A stretch of 62,427 bases of DNA from an uncultured Methanobrevibacter sp. GTDB taxonomy: Archaea; Methanobacteriota; Methanobacteria; Methanobacteriales; Methanobacteriaceae. The notes below the pieces were generated by a model. That model did no database searches. It saw nothing but the letters and a program-made list of their open reading frames with translations, and had not been told where the DNA came from. The stretch is taken from the NCBI RefSeq assembly GCF_947166415.1, contig NZ_CAMVEE010000006.1, forward strand, positions 1 to 62,427, in the 5' to 3' direction. This document shows, one piece after another, positions 54,380 to 62,427 of this stretch; within the stretch, counting starts at the first letter, position 1, and every line of letters begins with the position of its first letter. The position numbers and the translations under genes were made by a program.

Positions 54380-54997
54380 CTAAACACCCAATTGTCCTTC
54401 TAATACCAGTTTTTCCTTATAATCAAAATTCCTGTCAAATTCGTCAACTTCATCTTCATCCACATCGAACACATCCGGATTGTGGAATATTCCCATTTTT
54501 CCTGTAATTTCAATTTCATTGAATATCTTAATCATGAAAAAAGGATTTTCCTCTTTAATATCTGTTCCCTCAAGATACAGTTTATATTTTGATGCTGATT
54601 CAAATCCGAATCTTGAGTAGTAATCCTCATCACCGACAACAAAAACGAAGGGAATATTCTCCTTTTTTGCCAAATCGAGAGTGCATTCAATCAATTTTGA
54701 ACCGTATCCTTGTGACTGGAAATCCTTATCTATTGCAAGAGGCCCCAATATGACTGCCGGTTTTGATGAATCATCATAATCTATCTTTCCTGTTGAATAA
54801 TTGATATGGCCAATGATTTTATCATCCTTTTCTATGACATATGCCAATTTGCTTATGAAGCTTTCATCCTCTCTTAAATTGTGTACAATGAAATGTTCAT
54901 AAGCTCCAGGCCGATATATATTCCAGAATGAATTTCGAACAAGGTTTTCCACTTCCAGATAGTCTTTTTCATTTTCAGGCCTTATTTCAAACATCAA
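54380..54997 (-). CDS. GNAT family N-acetyltransferase
   Basis: The 205-residue protein has a GNAT fold with AVILGPLAIDKDFQSQGYGSKLIECTLDLAKKE (motif A, Q-x-x-G-x-G/S acetyl-CoA loop). Then come PFVFVVGDEDYYSRFGFESA, the YhbS-like pattern, and a 50-residue C-terminal extension. It probably acetylates a small molecule or protein. The gene overlaps the TetR stop by four bases, marking an operon under that repressor. Confidence 0.85.
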   Translation of the reverse strand: MMFEIRPENEKDYLEVENLVRNSFWNIYRPGAYEHFIVHNLREDESFISKLAYVIEKDDKIIGHINYSTGKIDYDDSSKPAVILGPLAIDKDFQSQGYGSKLIECTLDLAKKENIPFVFVVGDEDYYSRFGFESASKYKLYLEGTDIKEENPFFMIKIFNEIEITGKMGIFHNPDVFDVDEDEVDEFDRNFDYKEKLVLEGQLGV

Positions 54998-55608
54998 ACC
55001 ACCTGCACCCTAACTGAATTGAAAATCATTTTCGCATGATTTTTTGTTTTTTCTAAAAAGTCATTGAGGAATTTCTCGTCATCTTCCGGATAGTTGACAA
55101 TGAAATGCTCATACAAGAGAAACATTCCATAATAGAAAAATGATTCTGAAAGCTGCCTTGCATCACAGTCCTTTTGAATCATTCCTTTGCTTTTCATCAG
55201 ATTGAACAATTCAATCCAGCCTGCAACAGGAGCATCAATTATATGTTCTTTAAGGAAATTTCTCACTTCATCGTTGTGATATGATTCGATGAACATGAGC
55301 CTTGTAATCTTCATCATCCTGTCTTCCTCAAGCTTGGATAAAAACGCGTCACATCCAGCATTATAGAAATAGTCAAATCCCCTATCCAGATTTAAATCTG
55401 CCTGCTGCAATGGTATTTCATCGCTTACCATCTCTTCAACATAATAATTTAATATGGAGTTCAATATGGCCTGCTTATTGGGATAATGGTTGTAAATCGA
55501 GCTTTCCCTTATTCCCACTTCACCTGCAATCTGTCTTATTGAAACGCCGTCATAGCCATATTTTGAAAAAAGATCTATTGATACTTCAAGAATTTTGTTT
55601 TTGGTCAT
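54994..55608 (-). CDS. TetR/AcrR family transcriptional regulator
   Basis: The 204-residue protein has an N-terminal HTH (KNKILEVSIDLFSKYGYDGVSIRQIAGEVGIRESSIYNHYPNKQAILNSIL) and an all-helical ligand domain of about 140 residues. Such dimers repress efflux or detoxification genes until a small molecule binds. Two matching inverted repeats lie directly upstream (55620-55679), supporting autoregulation of the TetR-GNAT-flavoprotein operon. Confidence 0.9.
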   Translation of the reverse strand: MTKNKILEVSIDLFSKYGYDGVSIRQIAGEVGIRESSIYNHYPNKQAILNSILNYYVEEMVSDEIPLQQADLNLDRGFDYFYNAGCDAFLSKLEEDRMMKITRLMFIESYHNDEVRNFLKEHIIDAPVAGWIELFNLMKSKGMIQKDCDARQLSESFFYYGMFLLYEHFIVNYPEDDEKFLNDFLEKTKNHAKMIFNSVRVQVV

Positions 55609-55619
55609 AATATCATTAC

Positions 55620-55679
55620 ACTAACGCTTGTTAGTTAATATAGTGATTTCAACAAATATAAAACTAACGATTGTTAGTT
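55620..55679 (-). promoter_or_regulatory. Two TetR operators flanking the operon promoter
   Basis: Operator 1, ACTAAC-GCTT-GTTAGT (55620-55635), and operator 2, AACTAAC-GATT-GTTAGTT (55662-55679), are perfect inverted repeats with the same half-site CTAAC and a 4-base spacer. Their centres are 43 bp apart. A TATA-like TTTTATATTT (minus strand, about 55654-55663) lies between them, so operator 2 covers the TFB site and operator 1 covers the expected transcription start. Confidence 0.75.
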
Positions 55680-55737
55680 GAATTGTTTAATAACAAAAAA
55701 AAGTGCGTTCTGTGATGATTTAATTAGAAAAATACAT

Positions 55738-56226
55738 TCAAAACAAGTCATTGACATCATATTCAATCAAATCAGATACATCATAATGGTCGGCTATTCC
55801 AACTTTATAACCATCCACATCGAAGAGATTGAATTTTAAGTTTTTATCATCATTTTTCAGTCTGATTTTATCTTCAATAATTATTTCAAAGCTATCAAGA
55901 TTCAGATTGAAACCCAATCCTGTGTATTTCATGTAGCTTTCCTTTAAAACCCAATAGCTGAAAAATTTGTCTGAGGGATTTTGAGAATTCATGATGCTTT
56001 CGAATTCGCTGTTGTAGAAGTAGTTCTTAGCTATGTCTAAATCGATTTCAGGGTCATTAAATTCAACATCAACCCCTACTTCCCTATCGGATATTGAACA
56101 TAAAACCAATTTATCGCAATGGCTAAAGTTAAAATAAATGTTTTCATGATTAGATATGTATGCCTTGCCATATTTTCCAGTTTTAAATATGGGATTATCT
56201 ATATTTTCCTCAGATAATAATTTCAT
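55738..56226 (-). pseudogene. 4'-phosphopantetheinyl transferase, 5' truncated
   Basis: Sfp-type motifs are intact: VGVDVEFNDP (metal-binding G-x-D-x-E) and FSYWVLKESYMKYTGLG (W-x-x-K-E...K). The remaining protein is about 162 residues from ATG 56226, while Sfp-like proteins have roughly 200-230. Upstream of the ATG the same frame still reads like the family (SAGAYLLLMKLL) until a stop at 56260-56262, after which opposite-strand MATE sequence begins. The first 40-60 residues therefore seem to be lost by a rearrangement. The enzyme would activate acyl or peptidyl carrier proteins; the truncated form is probably inactive, although translation from the ATG is possible. Confidence 0.7.
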
Positions 56227-56231
56227 CAAAA

Positions 56232-57046
56232 GAAGGTAGGCTCCAGCGCTTAGCTTCAGTTAAAAGATCATTGAAAATTGTATTGGTTTCAAGCTTGGCA
56301 CTTTCCGTTTTGCTGATTGTTTATCCTCAAGCAATATTGTTCTTGTATAGCGTTAAAAATGTAACTCATATTCCTGTCGTATTGAATGCATTAAGGATAT
56401 TCGCAATAAGCTATTTCGGAACTGCAATTACATTCATGTATACATTTTATGCTCAAGCCATTCAGAAAAATCAATTGTCACAATTATTTCGTTTCTTGAA
56501 GGTCTTGTATTACCAATTTCCCTTGCAATCATATTAACCTATGTGTTTGGAGCAGATGGAATTTGGATTTCATTTGCAATTGCAGAAGCATTAACAATAC
56601 TCTTCATCTTCATTTATTCAAGACTTCTCAACAAAAAGACCAATGGGGAATACACAGGATTTTTCATCAACAAACACAACGATGATGCAAGAGTATTTGA
56701 ACATACCATTCAAGGCAATGTTGAAGAGGCTATTAATTTGTCACGTGAAGTTCAGGATTACCTGAAAGGCAATAAATCAGCCACTTTAGTTAGTTTGGCT
56801 ATTGAGGAAATGATTGTAAACATCATAAATATCAATGAAAGTGTTGATGCTATAGATGTTATCGTTAGAAAAAATGAGGATAATATTCTAATTGCAGTAA
56901 AAGATAATGGTATTGACTTCAATCCAGTTGTCGAAAATGCTGAGCTTCAATTTGATAATATAAGTGTTTTAAATAAAATTGCAGAAAAAATTGATTACTC
57001 CAGGGTTTTAGGGTTGAACAGTACTGTGATCACAATCAACAATTGA
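56232..57046 (+). pseudogene. Remnant of a MATE transporter-HATPase fusion, truncated and frameshifted
   Basis: From about 56235 the plus strand reads as the second half of a MATE transporter (SLKIVLVSSLALSVLLIVYPQAILFLYS, then FYAQAIQKNQLS). At about 56477-56482 the frame breaks; one added base restores STIISFLEGLVLPISLAIILTYVFGADG and continues to the stop at 57046. The final 110 residues form a HATPase_c_2-like ATP-binding domain: LAIEEMIVNII (N-box), VKDNGIDFNP and LGLNSTVITI. The first roughly 250 residues of a normal MATE protein are missing at the junction with the phosphopantetheinyl transferase. Two disruptions make this a pseudogene. Confidence 0.8.
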
Positions 57047-57645
57047 TGAAATTTAATATTTGGATTATTATTTCAAATAAATTTCTGTAAAATTTATAAT
57101 TATTAAAAAGAAAAATAAAATTTAATAATTTAAACGATATAAAGGATTGTTTTGGTGAAAAAATAAAGATACTTTAATAATATTTTTAACATTGCCAAAT
57201 CAAACCTTATTTTTCTATTTCGCCATTGAGTAATCTTTTATATTAAAAAACATGTTCCCCTATTCTTTATTTTTAGTGGAATTACTGTTAGTGTAATATT
57301 ACAGTAGTCGGAATTGTATTTCCGTATATTATACTTAAATAATATAAATATATAAAATAAGATATTAAGGCACTAATAGACATAATACTATTAATATTAT
57401 AAGTAGATATTTACTTATTATATGATTAATAGTAATATGAGTATTATACTCTAATAAGGAAAGTATGTATTTAACCTATTTCTGTAAATACAGAAAGTAT
57501 ATATTATACATATTTTACCACTAGTGCTCAAGTAATATTGAGAAAGTGTTATAAATCAACTGCTCCATATATATCAATCGATTGATTTATAGTATTTTCA
57601 TCAATTTTGTTATTTTTTAATAAAAAATATGGAAATTAATAAATT
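57047..57645. other. AT-rich intergenic region with several palindromes
   Basis: No gene is seen. The region holds perfect short inverted repeats: TGTAATATTACA (57292-57303), nested within TACTGT...ACAGTA (57283-57306); GAGTAT-T-ATACTC (57439-57451); TTTCTGTA-AA-TACAGAAA (57479-57496); and TATAAATCAA...TTGATTTATA (57550-57591), with the 14-bp palindrome ATCAATCGATTGAT at 57573-57586. The tyrosine recombinase gene lies about 1.1 kb downstream. Recombination sites, regulator sites or mere effects of base composition are all possible. Confidence 0.5.
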
Positions 57646-58665
57646 TTATCGTCGTCTGTTATTATGGTATCTCATATTTTGGACAACTTTTGAAACTAGA
57701 ACATACAACAATCCAACGAGAATTGCAAATAGTACAAGTGTAGTTAAAATCAATATTTTTGGAGCGCGGAAACCATTATCAGGAAATGCCATTGTTCCTA
57801 AGCTTTTGTAATTCGGAGCAATTGGAATATTTTCAGCTGGAAAAAGAGTATTATTGAAATAAACGTTATCCACTTTATCTCGACAGTTCATTGCATACAT
57901 GGATCCGTCATCATTGGATATATAAGCATCAATGATATTACCTTTATATGTCTCATTATCAACATGGTGATAATAAAATGTAGTAATATCCCTTCTGGCA
58001 AGTCCAAACATGTCTGAAGCGGCCAATTCAGTCATAGTTCCAATTTTGTTTTGAGAATTGAGGGAAATATTACCTGATCGGAAGTAATTATAGTTATTTG
58101 GAACGGATACATAGTCTCCAGGATTCAATTTTCCAGTAAAATGGGTTGTAGCAGTAGCAATACCATAATTTCCATTTGGAGCTTTAATGACAACATGTCC
58201 TATTTTGTATCTCTTTTTAATCTCCTGAATTTTAATTAAACCGTCTTCAGAGATTGAATTGTCATCGGAAATCATTTCTGAAGTAATTTCTTCAATCTTC
58301 TTGTTATCATCACCGTCGTCTTTACCTCCGTAACCAATAACCCAACCATCTTCGGTTATGATTACCTGACAGAAATACCCTCCTTCTGTTTTATATTGTT
58401 TCATGGCAGGAGTGCCGTGCCAATCAATATATTCCACAGTTATGTCGGCTGTTAGGTTTGCATCTCTTCTGAATGACATGATAGTGTCGTTTCCATCCAG
58501 CTGCAAAACAACAGAACAACAACCAGTCATGTCAGATGCATTGGTATTTTCCAAAATATAGTTGATATCATAGACATTTTGACTATTATCAGATGCACAG
58601 ACGCATAGAAGTGATAAAAAAATCAAAAAAACACTTAATATGAAAATTTTTCCCTTTAACCTCAT
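57646..58665 (-). CDS. Exported, C-terminally anchored protein of unknown function
   Basis: The protein has 339 residues. A signal peptide (KGKIFILSVFLIFLSLLCVCAS) is followed by a large outer part with VVLQLDGNDTIMSFRRDAN, GWVIGYGGKDDGDDNKK, HVVIKAPNGNYGIATATTHFTG and LAASDMFGLARRD. A membrane helix near 305-327 follows, then a short basic tail (RYHNNRRR). The topology is outside with a cytoplasmic stub. The TGCCSVVLQ start of the mature part recalls Ntn-hydrolase-like or carcinine-hydrolase-like folds, but I cannot assign it. It lies between the palindrome region and the recombinase. Confidence 0.6.
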   Translation of the reverse strand: MRLKGKIFILSVFLIFLSLLCVCASDNSQNVYDINYILENTNASDMTGCCSVVLQLDGNDTIMSFRRDANLTADITVEYIDWHGTPAMKQYKTEGGYFCQVIITEDGWVIGYGGKDDGDDNKKIEEITSEMISDDNSISEDGLIKIQEIKKRYKIGHVVIKAPNGNYGIATATTHFTGKLNPGDYVSVPNNYNYFRSGNISLNSQNKIGTMTELAASDMFGLARRDITTFYYHHVDNETYKGNIIDAYISNDDGSMYAMNCRDKVDNVYFNNTLFPAENIPIAPNYKSLGTMAFPDNGFRAPKILILTTLVLFAILVGLLYVLVSKVVQNMRYHNNRRR

Positions 58666-58778
58666 AGAATCCCAAATAATAAGTTAATATATAATAATAT
58701 TATATATATTTTAAACAAATACTATTTAAATTATTCTAATTTCAAAATTAAGAAAAATTAATCGCCAAAACTAAAAAG

Positions 58779-59861
58779 TTAAATGATAAACTTATTATTA
58801 TTGGCTTTTAATTTTTGTTTCATTTGTTCTCTGTCAACATGTATATATTTGTCAGTAGTTTGGCTGTTTGAATGTCCTGCGATGGTTTGAACCTCAGCAA
58901 CTGTCAGAATTTCAGCATAATGGCTTAAAGCGGTGTGTCTGAGGATATGCACACTGACATTTTTGCTGTAATCTACCGGACAATCAATGTTGTTGGCTTC
59001 GATTCTATCATTGGTGAGATTTGCATATTTCTTTACGATATCCTGAACTCCACGTTTACCAATTCTCTTTCCTTTTATATTGGTAAAGAGTTCTTCTCTA
59101 GTAACCTCTTCAGCAGCCTTGTTCCTTTGAATCACTGGCCTGTAAACATCATTTGTGTTTTTCCTGAGTTTTGTGATGCGATCATAAATCATGTCATTTA
59201 TTGAAACCAATGTATCGTAGGTGATGAAAGTAGTACGGTCCTTCAATTCCCCTTTTGTAGTTTCTGCACGCAGATTGATATCAATGAACTCATTGGAGTC
59301 CTTTGGAAGTATGTAAAACCCTTTTTCATCAAGAGGCACTTGGATATCTTCCTTGTTCAGCAATACCAGTTCCTTAAGCCTCATTCCAGAATCGATGAAA
59401 GTTCTGCAAATTGCGTAATCTCTCTTGTTTCCACTCTGTTCAATAGTATCTAGGAAAAATGAGCTTTGTTCCCTTGTCAGACTAATCTTTTCAATTCTTT
59501 TTTTGGCAGTCTCTGGATCTTCCGCCTTTACTTCAATGATATCCTTCATTTTGATTGGATCATGCTGGATTTCTTCCTGAACATCTTCTGAATTGATGAA
59601 TTCCAGAATGTTCATCATATATGTCTTGACGGTTGTCCTTTTGTTTCCACGCTGCTTCAAACAATGTCTACGGTACTGTCTCAATTGCTTTTTGACATTG
59701 CTGCTGTTCAGTTCATCTATTCCCTCATTTTCAAGAAATTCAATGAATTTGGATATATTAAATGTCTGTTTTTTTATTGTTTCCTGAGTCAAGTTTTTTA
59801 CTTCTTGCTTTTCTTCTAAGTATTCATCTAGGTAGTCCGTTAGCTCATCGACTTCAATCAT
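58779..59861 (-). CDS. Tyrosine recombinase/integrase (XerD-like)
   Basis: The protein has 360 residues. The N-terminal SAM-like core-binding domain is at 20-100. The catalytic domain carries Arg161 in SGMRLKEL, His305 and Arg308 in HILRH, His330 in AGHS and the nucleophile Tyr339 in KYIHV, so the active site is complete. A GGAGG on the minus strand precedes the ATG at 59861. It could act in integration of an element, chromosome dimer resolution, or DNA inversion at the neighbouring adhesin. The surrounding AT-rich non-coding DNA and the truncated genes nearby fit a site of rearrangement. Confidence 0.92.
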   Translation of the reverse strand: MIEVDELTDYLDEYLEEKQEVKNLTQETIKKQTFNISKFIEFLENEGIDELNSSNVKKQLRQYRRHCLKQRGNKRTTVKTYMMNILEFINSEDVQEEIQHDPIKMKDIIEVKAEDPETAKKRIEKISLTREQSSFFLDTIEQSGNKRDYAICRTFIDSGMRLKELVLLNKEDIQVPLDEKGFYILPKDSNEFIDINLRAETTKGELKDRTTFITYDTLVSINDMIYDRITKLRKNTNDVYRPVIQRNKAAEEVTREELFTNIKGKRIGKRGVQDIVKKYANLTNDRIEANNIDCPVDYSKNVSVHILRHTALSHYAEILTVAEVQTIAGHSNSQTTDKYIHVDREQMKQKLKANNNKFII

Positions 59862-60434
59862 AAGCTTTTTGCCTCCTAAATATATTTACTCAAACCCTTG
59901 TTATATTATTGATTTTTTTAGTATATAAATACATCGTATCTTTTCTTTTTTACTGTATATTATTACATAAAATATACGTTCTTTTTATATATAAAATTTA
60001 GTTAATTTGGAGTTTTTTTGAGAAGTATTGAAAGTTAAGTAACACATATACATCACGTTGTGGAAAAAAGGTAATTTCTTCAATTTTTAATTTTTTAATA
60101 AATTTTTCACAAATAGTAATATCACTATTTCCTAAAAAATATTTACTCAAGTAAAATTTATCAAAAATATAAAATAATGTAATAAATTTATTAAAATATA
60201 TAAGAGTTTTTATAAAATATGAGTAATGTAAAATAAATATACCAATAAGTATTTATTTGTTTTAAAAAAGATATAACAACTGATAATTACAATTATATGA
60301 TTGTCATGTATTTTTATGAGATGATTCGATTTGGCTATTAATCTATAGATATTCTAATTGAAATTTGATTAAAAATATGCTCGTACGGTTATAAAAGTTG
60401 TTTTTATCATGAAATTAGACTGGAGAAAAATTAA
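59862..60434. other. AT-rich intergenic region between divergent integrase and adhesin genes
   Basis: No gene is seen. It includes inverted repeats AAATAGT...ACTATTT (60111-60130) and TTTACT-CA-AGTAAA (60142-60155). The 11-mer TATTTACTCAA occurs both at 59883-59893, just before the integrase start, and at 60140-60150. A TATA-like GTTATAAAA (60388-60396) and the GGAG at 60422-60425 serve the adhesin gene at 60435. Confidence 0.5.
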
Positions 60435-62427
60435 ATGAAACTGATTAGCAAGAGAAATTTAATAATTTCAATGGTTATGTTCCTTTTATTTATAACAGTT
60501 GCATCAGTAAGCGCTGTTGATGTAATTAATCAAGGGGATATAGCTGCTGAAACACAGTCATCAAGTGATGATGTTTCAATTTTAACACAAGAAGTTGAAA
60601 TTGACTCTGTTGATGATTCAATTGACTCTGCTAATTCCGAAGAGATATTATCTGCTGTAACGGTTGAACCTGCGGAAACACAGGATATACTTGGTACTTC
60701 ATACGAACACCCTGATGAAACCATGATCGACATGTTCGAACCTGATAAGAATTATAGTGACAACCACCATTTTACATTATTAGATGAACATGGTGTATCC
60801 CATACTCCACAAGCTGATGCCCTTGAATTCTTATCCCATTTCAGGGAGATTTCAGGAGGATTCGCATATAGAGCTAATCCAAACCACCCAATAGATTTAT
60901 ATTGGACCGCTGTTGAAGATGGAACTATGTACCTTATTTTGAACGGTTGGGAAACTGAATTTAAGGATTTGCATGGAAAATTGTTTATTGGTGATGAGGA
61001 AATCCCCGCTACTGACGATTATATCGATGTAGTAAGGAGAAATGGTGAGGAATATCAATGGATCTGTGTTGAAAAATTCACAGGAATTGCTGCAACAACA
61101 GCAAATGCTGCCTTTGAAACAAATCGTAACCATGGTCCACCTATTAAAATTCCAGGCGTAATTACGGTTGCAAATTCAACTAATATTACTTTATGGGTTA
61201 ATGATAAATTTGAAGACACAATTTATCTAGGGGATAGTGCTACTTTGCATGCTATTGTTACTCACTTCCCGGAAATCAGTGAAATTATTACAAATGGTAT
61301 AGTCTATTATAATAATTCCGCTGTAAACGACTTGGATATTATATATCATACAGGTACTAGCGAACCGGGTGGAAGCATTATTTTCACTCCTGGTGAATTA
61401 GGTACTTATTACTTTAAAGCGTGGTATCCAGAATATCTTAATTCGACTACTGGCGAGCATAATTTTGAATCTCACTCTAACATTGTAATATTACATGTTA
61501 TAGAAAGACCGCCATCAGTCAATTTTACTGTGAATAAAACATGGAATGACAGTGACGACCAAGACGGCCTCAGGCAAAAAAACGTAACTGTAGCCTTACT
61601 TGCAGATGATAATGAAGTTAATCAAACAAACTTGAACGAAGCTAACGGTTGGACATATACTTTCGAGAATTTACCTACCCGAAATGAAAACGGTGAATTA
61701 ATTACCTATACTGTTAAAGAGTTGGATCTTAGCGATTATTATACAGCAACATACAGTTATAAAGATAATTATAACTGCACAATTACAAACACTCACATTG
61801 CTGAAGTGACCAATGTTACTGTAAATAAGAAATGGAATGATAGTGATAACCAAGACGGTGTTAGACCAGAAAGTGTTACAATTGAATTATTTGCTAACGG
61901 AGAATATGTGGGCCAAATTATACTCAGCGAAGCTAACGATTGGACATATACCTTCGAAAACCTTGATGTGAATGATCAAGGAAAAGCAATTAAATACACT
62001 ATTCAAGAAAACGATTTAAGTCCGGAATACATTGTAACATACACAAACAATACCGCCTACAACTTAACTGCTATTAACACCCACAAAGCTGAAGTTACCA
62101 ACAAAACCGTAACCAAAGTATGGAACGATAGTGACGACCAAGACGGACAAAGACCAGAAAGCGTATCAATTACTTTAAAAGGCAGTGATGGTAACAACTA
62201 CACTGCAACAATAACAGAAATTGACGGAACCTGGACCTACACATTCGAAAACTTACCAGTATACTACAACCACGGTACAGAAATCGAATACACCGTCCAA
62301 GAAACAGTCCCGGCAAACTACACAGAAACATACAACCAGGACAACTTAACAATCACTAACACACATACACCAGAAGTTACCAACAAAACCGTAACCAAAG
62401 TATGGAACGATAGTGACGACCAAGACG
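60435..62427 (+). CDS. Adhesin-like surface protein with CnaB repeats (3' end outside window)
   Basis: The frame is open from ATG 60435 (GGAG before it) to the window end, about 664 codons. A signal peptide (LIISMVMFLLFITVASVSA) starts it. An acidic Ser/Asp/Glu-rich linker covers 30-90. An unassigned region spans 95-260 (HFREISGGFAYRANPNHP, IYWTAVEDGTMYLILNGWE). A beta-sandwich covers 260-355. CnaB-type domains begin near residue 362, each with V-x-x-x-W-N-D-S-D-x-Q-D-G, W-T-Y-T-F-E-N-L and Y-T-V-x-E. Three are complete and a fourth is starting. The protein should be exported and exposed, binding host or bacterial partners. Confidence 0.88.
   Translation, partial: MKLISKRNLIISMVMFLLFITVASVSAVDVINQGDIAAETQSSSDDVSILTQEVEIDSVDDSIDSANSEEILSAVTVEPAETQDILGTSYEHPDETMIDMFEPDKNYSDNHHFTLLDEHGVSHTPQADALEFLSHFREISGGFAYRANPNHPIDLYWTAVEDGTMYLILNGWETEFKDLHGKLFIGDEEIPATDDYIDVVRRNGEEYQWICVEKFTGIAATTANAAFETNRNHGPPIKIPGVITVANSTNITLWVNDKFEDTIYLGDSATLHAIVTHFPEISEIITNGIVYYNNSAVNDLDIIYHTGTSEPGGSIIFTPGELGTYYFKAWYPEYLNSTTGEHNFESHSNIVILHVIERPPSVNFTVNKTWNDSDDQDGLRQKNVTVALLADDNEVNQTNLNEANGWTYTFENLPTRNENGELITYTVKELDLSDYYTATYSYKDNYNCTITNTHIAEVTNVTVNKKWNDSDNQDGVRPESVTIELFANGEYVGQIILSEANDWTYTFENLDVNDQGKAIKYTIQENDLSPEYIVTYTNNTAYNLTAINTHKAEVTNKTVTKVWNDSDDQDGQRPESVSITLKGSDGNNYTATITEIDGTWTYTFENLPVYYNHGTEIEYTVQETVPANYTETYNQDNLTITNTHTPEVTNKTVTKVWNDSDDQD
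61519..62427 (+). repeat. Tandem CnaB-domain coding repeat
   Basis: The Trp codons of the WNDSD motif are at 61542, 61833, 62121 and 62403, giving unit lengths of 291, 288 and 282 bp. Units three and four are identical over the 55 bp compared (62091-62145 and 62373-62427), while unit one is clearly diverged. That suggests recent duplication or gene conversion at the 3' side, and further copies probably lie beyond the window. Confidence 0.85.

Noticed and set aside
57047-57645. CRISPR array in the palindrome-rich region
   Set aside because: The palindromes differ from each other and there is no regular repeat-spacer spacing and no cas gene nearby.
60409-60438. Nine-codon ORF (MKLDWRKIK) overlapping the adhesin start by ATGA
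   Set aside because: The likely TATA box at 60388-60396 places the transcription start at or after its ATG, and it has no ribosome binding site.

Overview
The window looks like a chromosomal segment of a host-associated methanogenic archaeon of the Methanobrevibacter type. This is inferred from low-GC DNA, TATA-box promoters, a mix of leaderless genes and genes led by GGTGA/GGAGG ribosome binding sites, many small zinc-ribbon proteins, an Asn/Thr-rich adhesin-like surface protein, and a very large surface-glycan locus. No rRNA, tRNA or CRISPR array was seen. Species cannot be fixed from the sequence alone.

Layout. 1-2.0 kb: the 3' part of a UvrD-like helicase and a DUF1232 protein. 2.1-4.8 kb: a large protein with a zinc ribbon and a tandem array of helix-turn-helix-like repeats. 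4.8-9.6 kb: a compact same-strand cluster of unfamiliar proteins (one single and two double SseB-like proteins, three zinc-ribbon proteins of which one has 47 residues, an HELTH metalloprotease-like protein, two small orphans). I see this as the best candidate for an undescribed system. 9.6-11.8 kb: a membrane-anchored protein, a cation-efflux gene broken by an in-frame TGA, and a glutathione peroxidase-like gene.

11.8-46.2 kb is a surface polymer and glycan locus. The first half holds an acyltransferase, two CDP-glycerol-dependent polymerase-like proteins (one fused to a GT2), a methyltransferase with a coiled-coil tail, sn-glycerol-3-phosphate dehydrogenase (GpsA) and a sugar/alcohol-phosphate nucleotidyltransferase. 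Together they suggest that CDP-glycerol is made and polymerised into a teichoic-acid-like polymer. UDP-glucose dehydrogenase follows, then an amino-acid ABC transporter (24.8-27.0 kb) interrupts the locus. The second half (27.9-45.4 kb) contains two related sets of the same five protein types: GT4, GT2, CgeB-like GT, nucleotide-sugar dehydrogenase and an alpha/beta-hydrolase-like protein. The two sets are arranged roughly as mirror images. After them come a pyruvyltransferase-like protein, a PP-loop protein with a beta-sandwich, another GT2 and a PAP2-like lipid phosphatase. Several unrelated enzymes in the locus share a coiled coil plus a short basic Ser-aromatic tail, possibly a common membrane or complex targeting element.

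46.4-55.6 kb is a drug/redox stress block: flavodoxin-MarR-MATE, MntP, MarR with two tandem MFS pumps, and TetR-GNAT-flavoprotein. Clear inverted-repeat operators lie at each regulator's promoter. 55.7-57.0 kb is a recombination scar joining a 5'-truncated phosphopantetheinyl transferase to a 5'-truncated, frameshifted MATE-ATPase remnant. 57.0-62.4 kb is very AT-rich and holds palindromes, a secreted membrane-anchored protein, a tyrosine recombinase, and the start of a CnaB-repeat adhesin that runs off the window.
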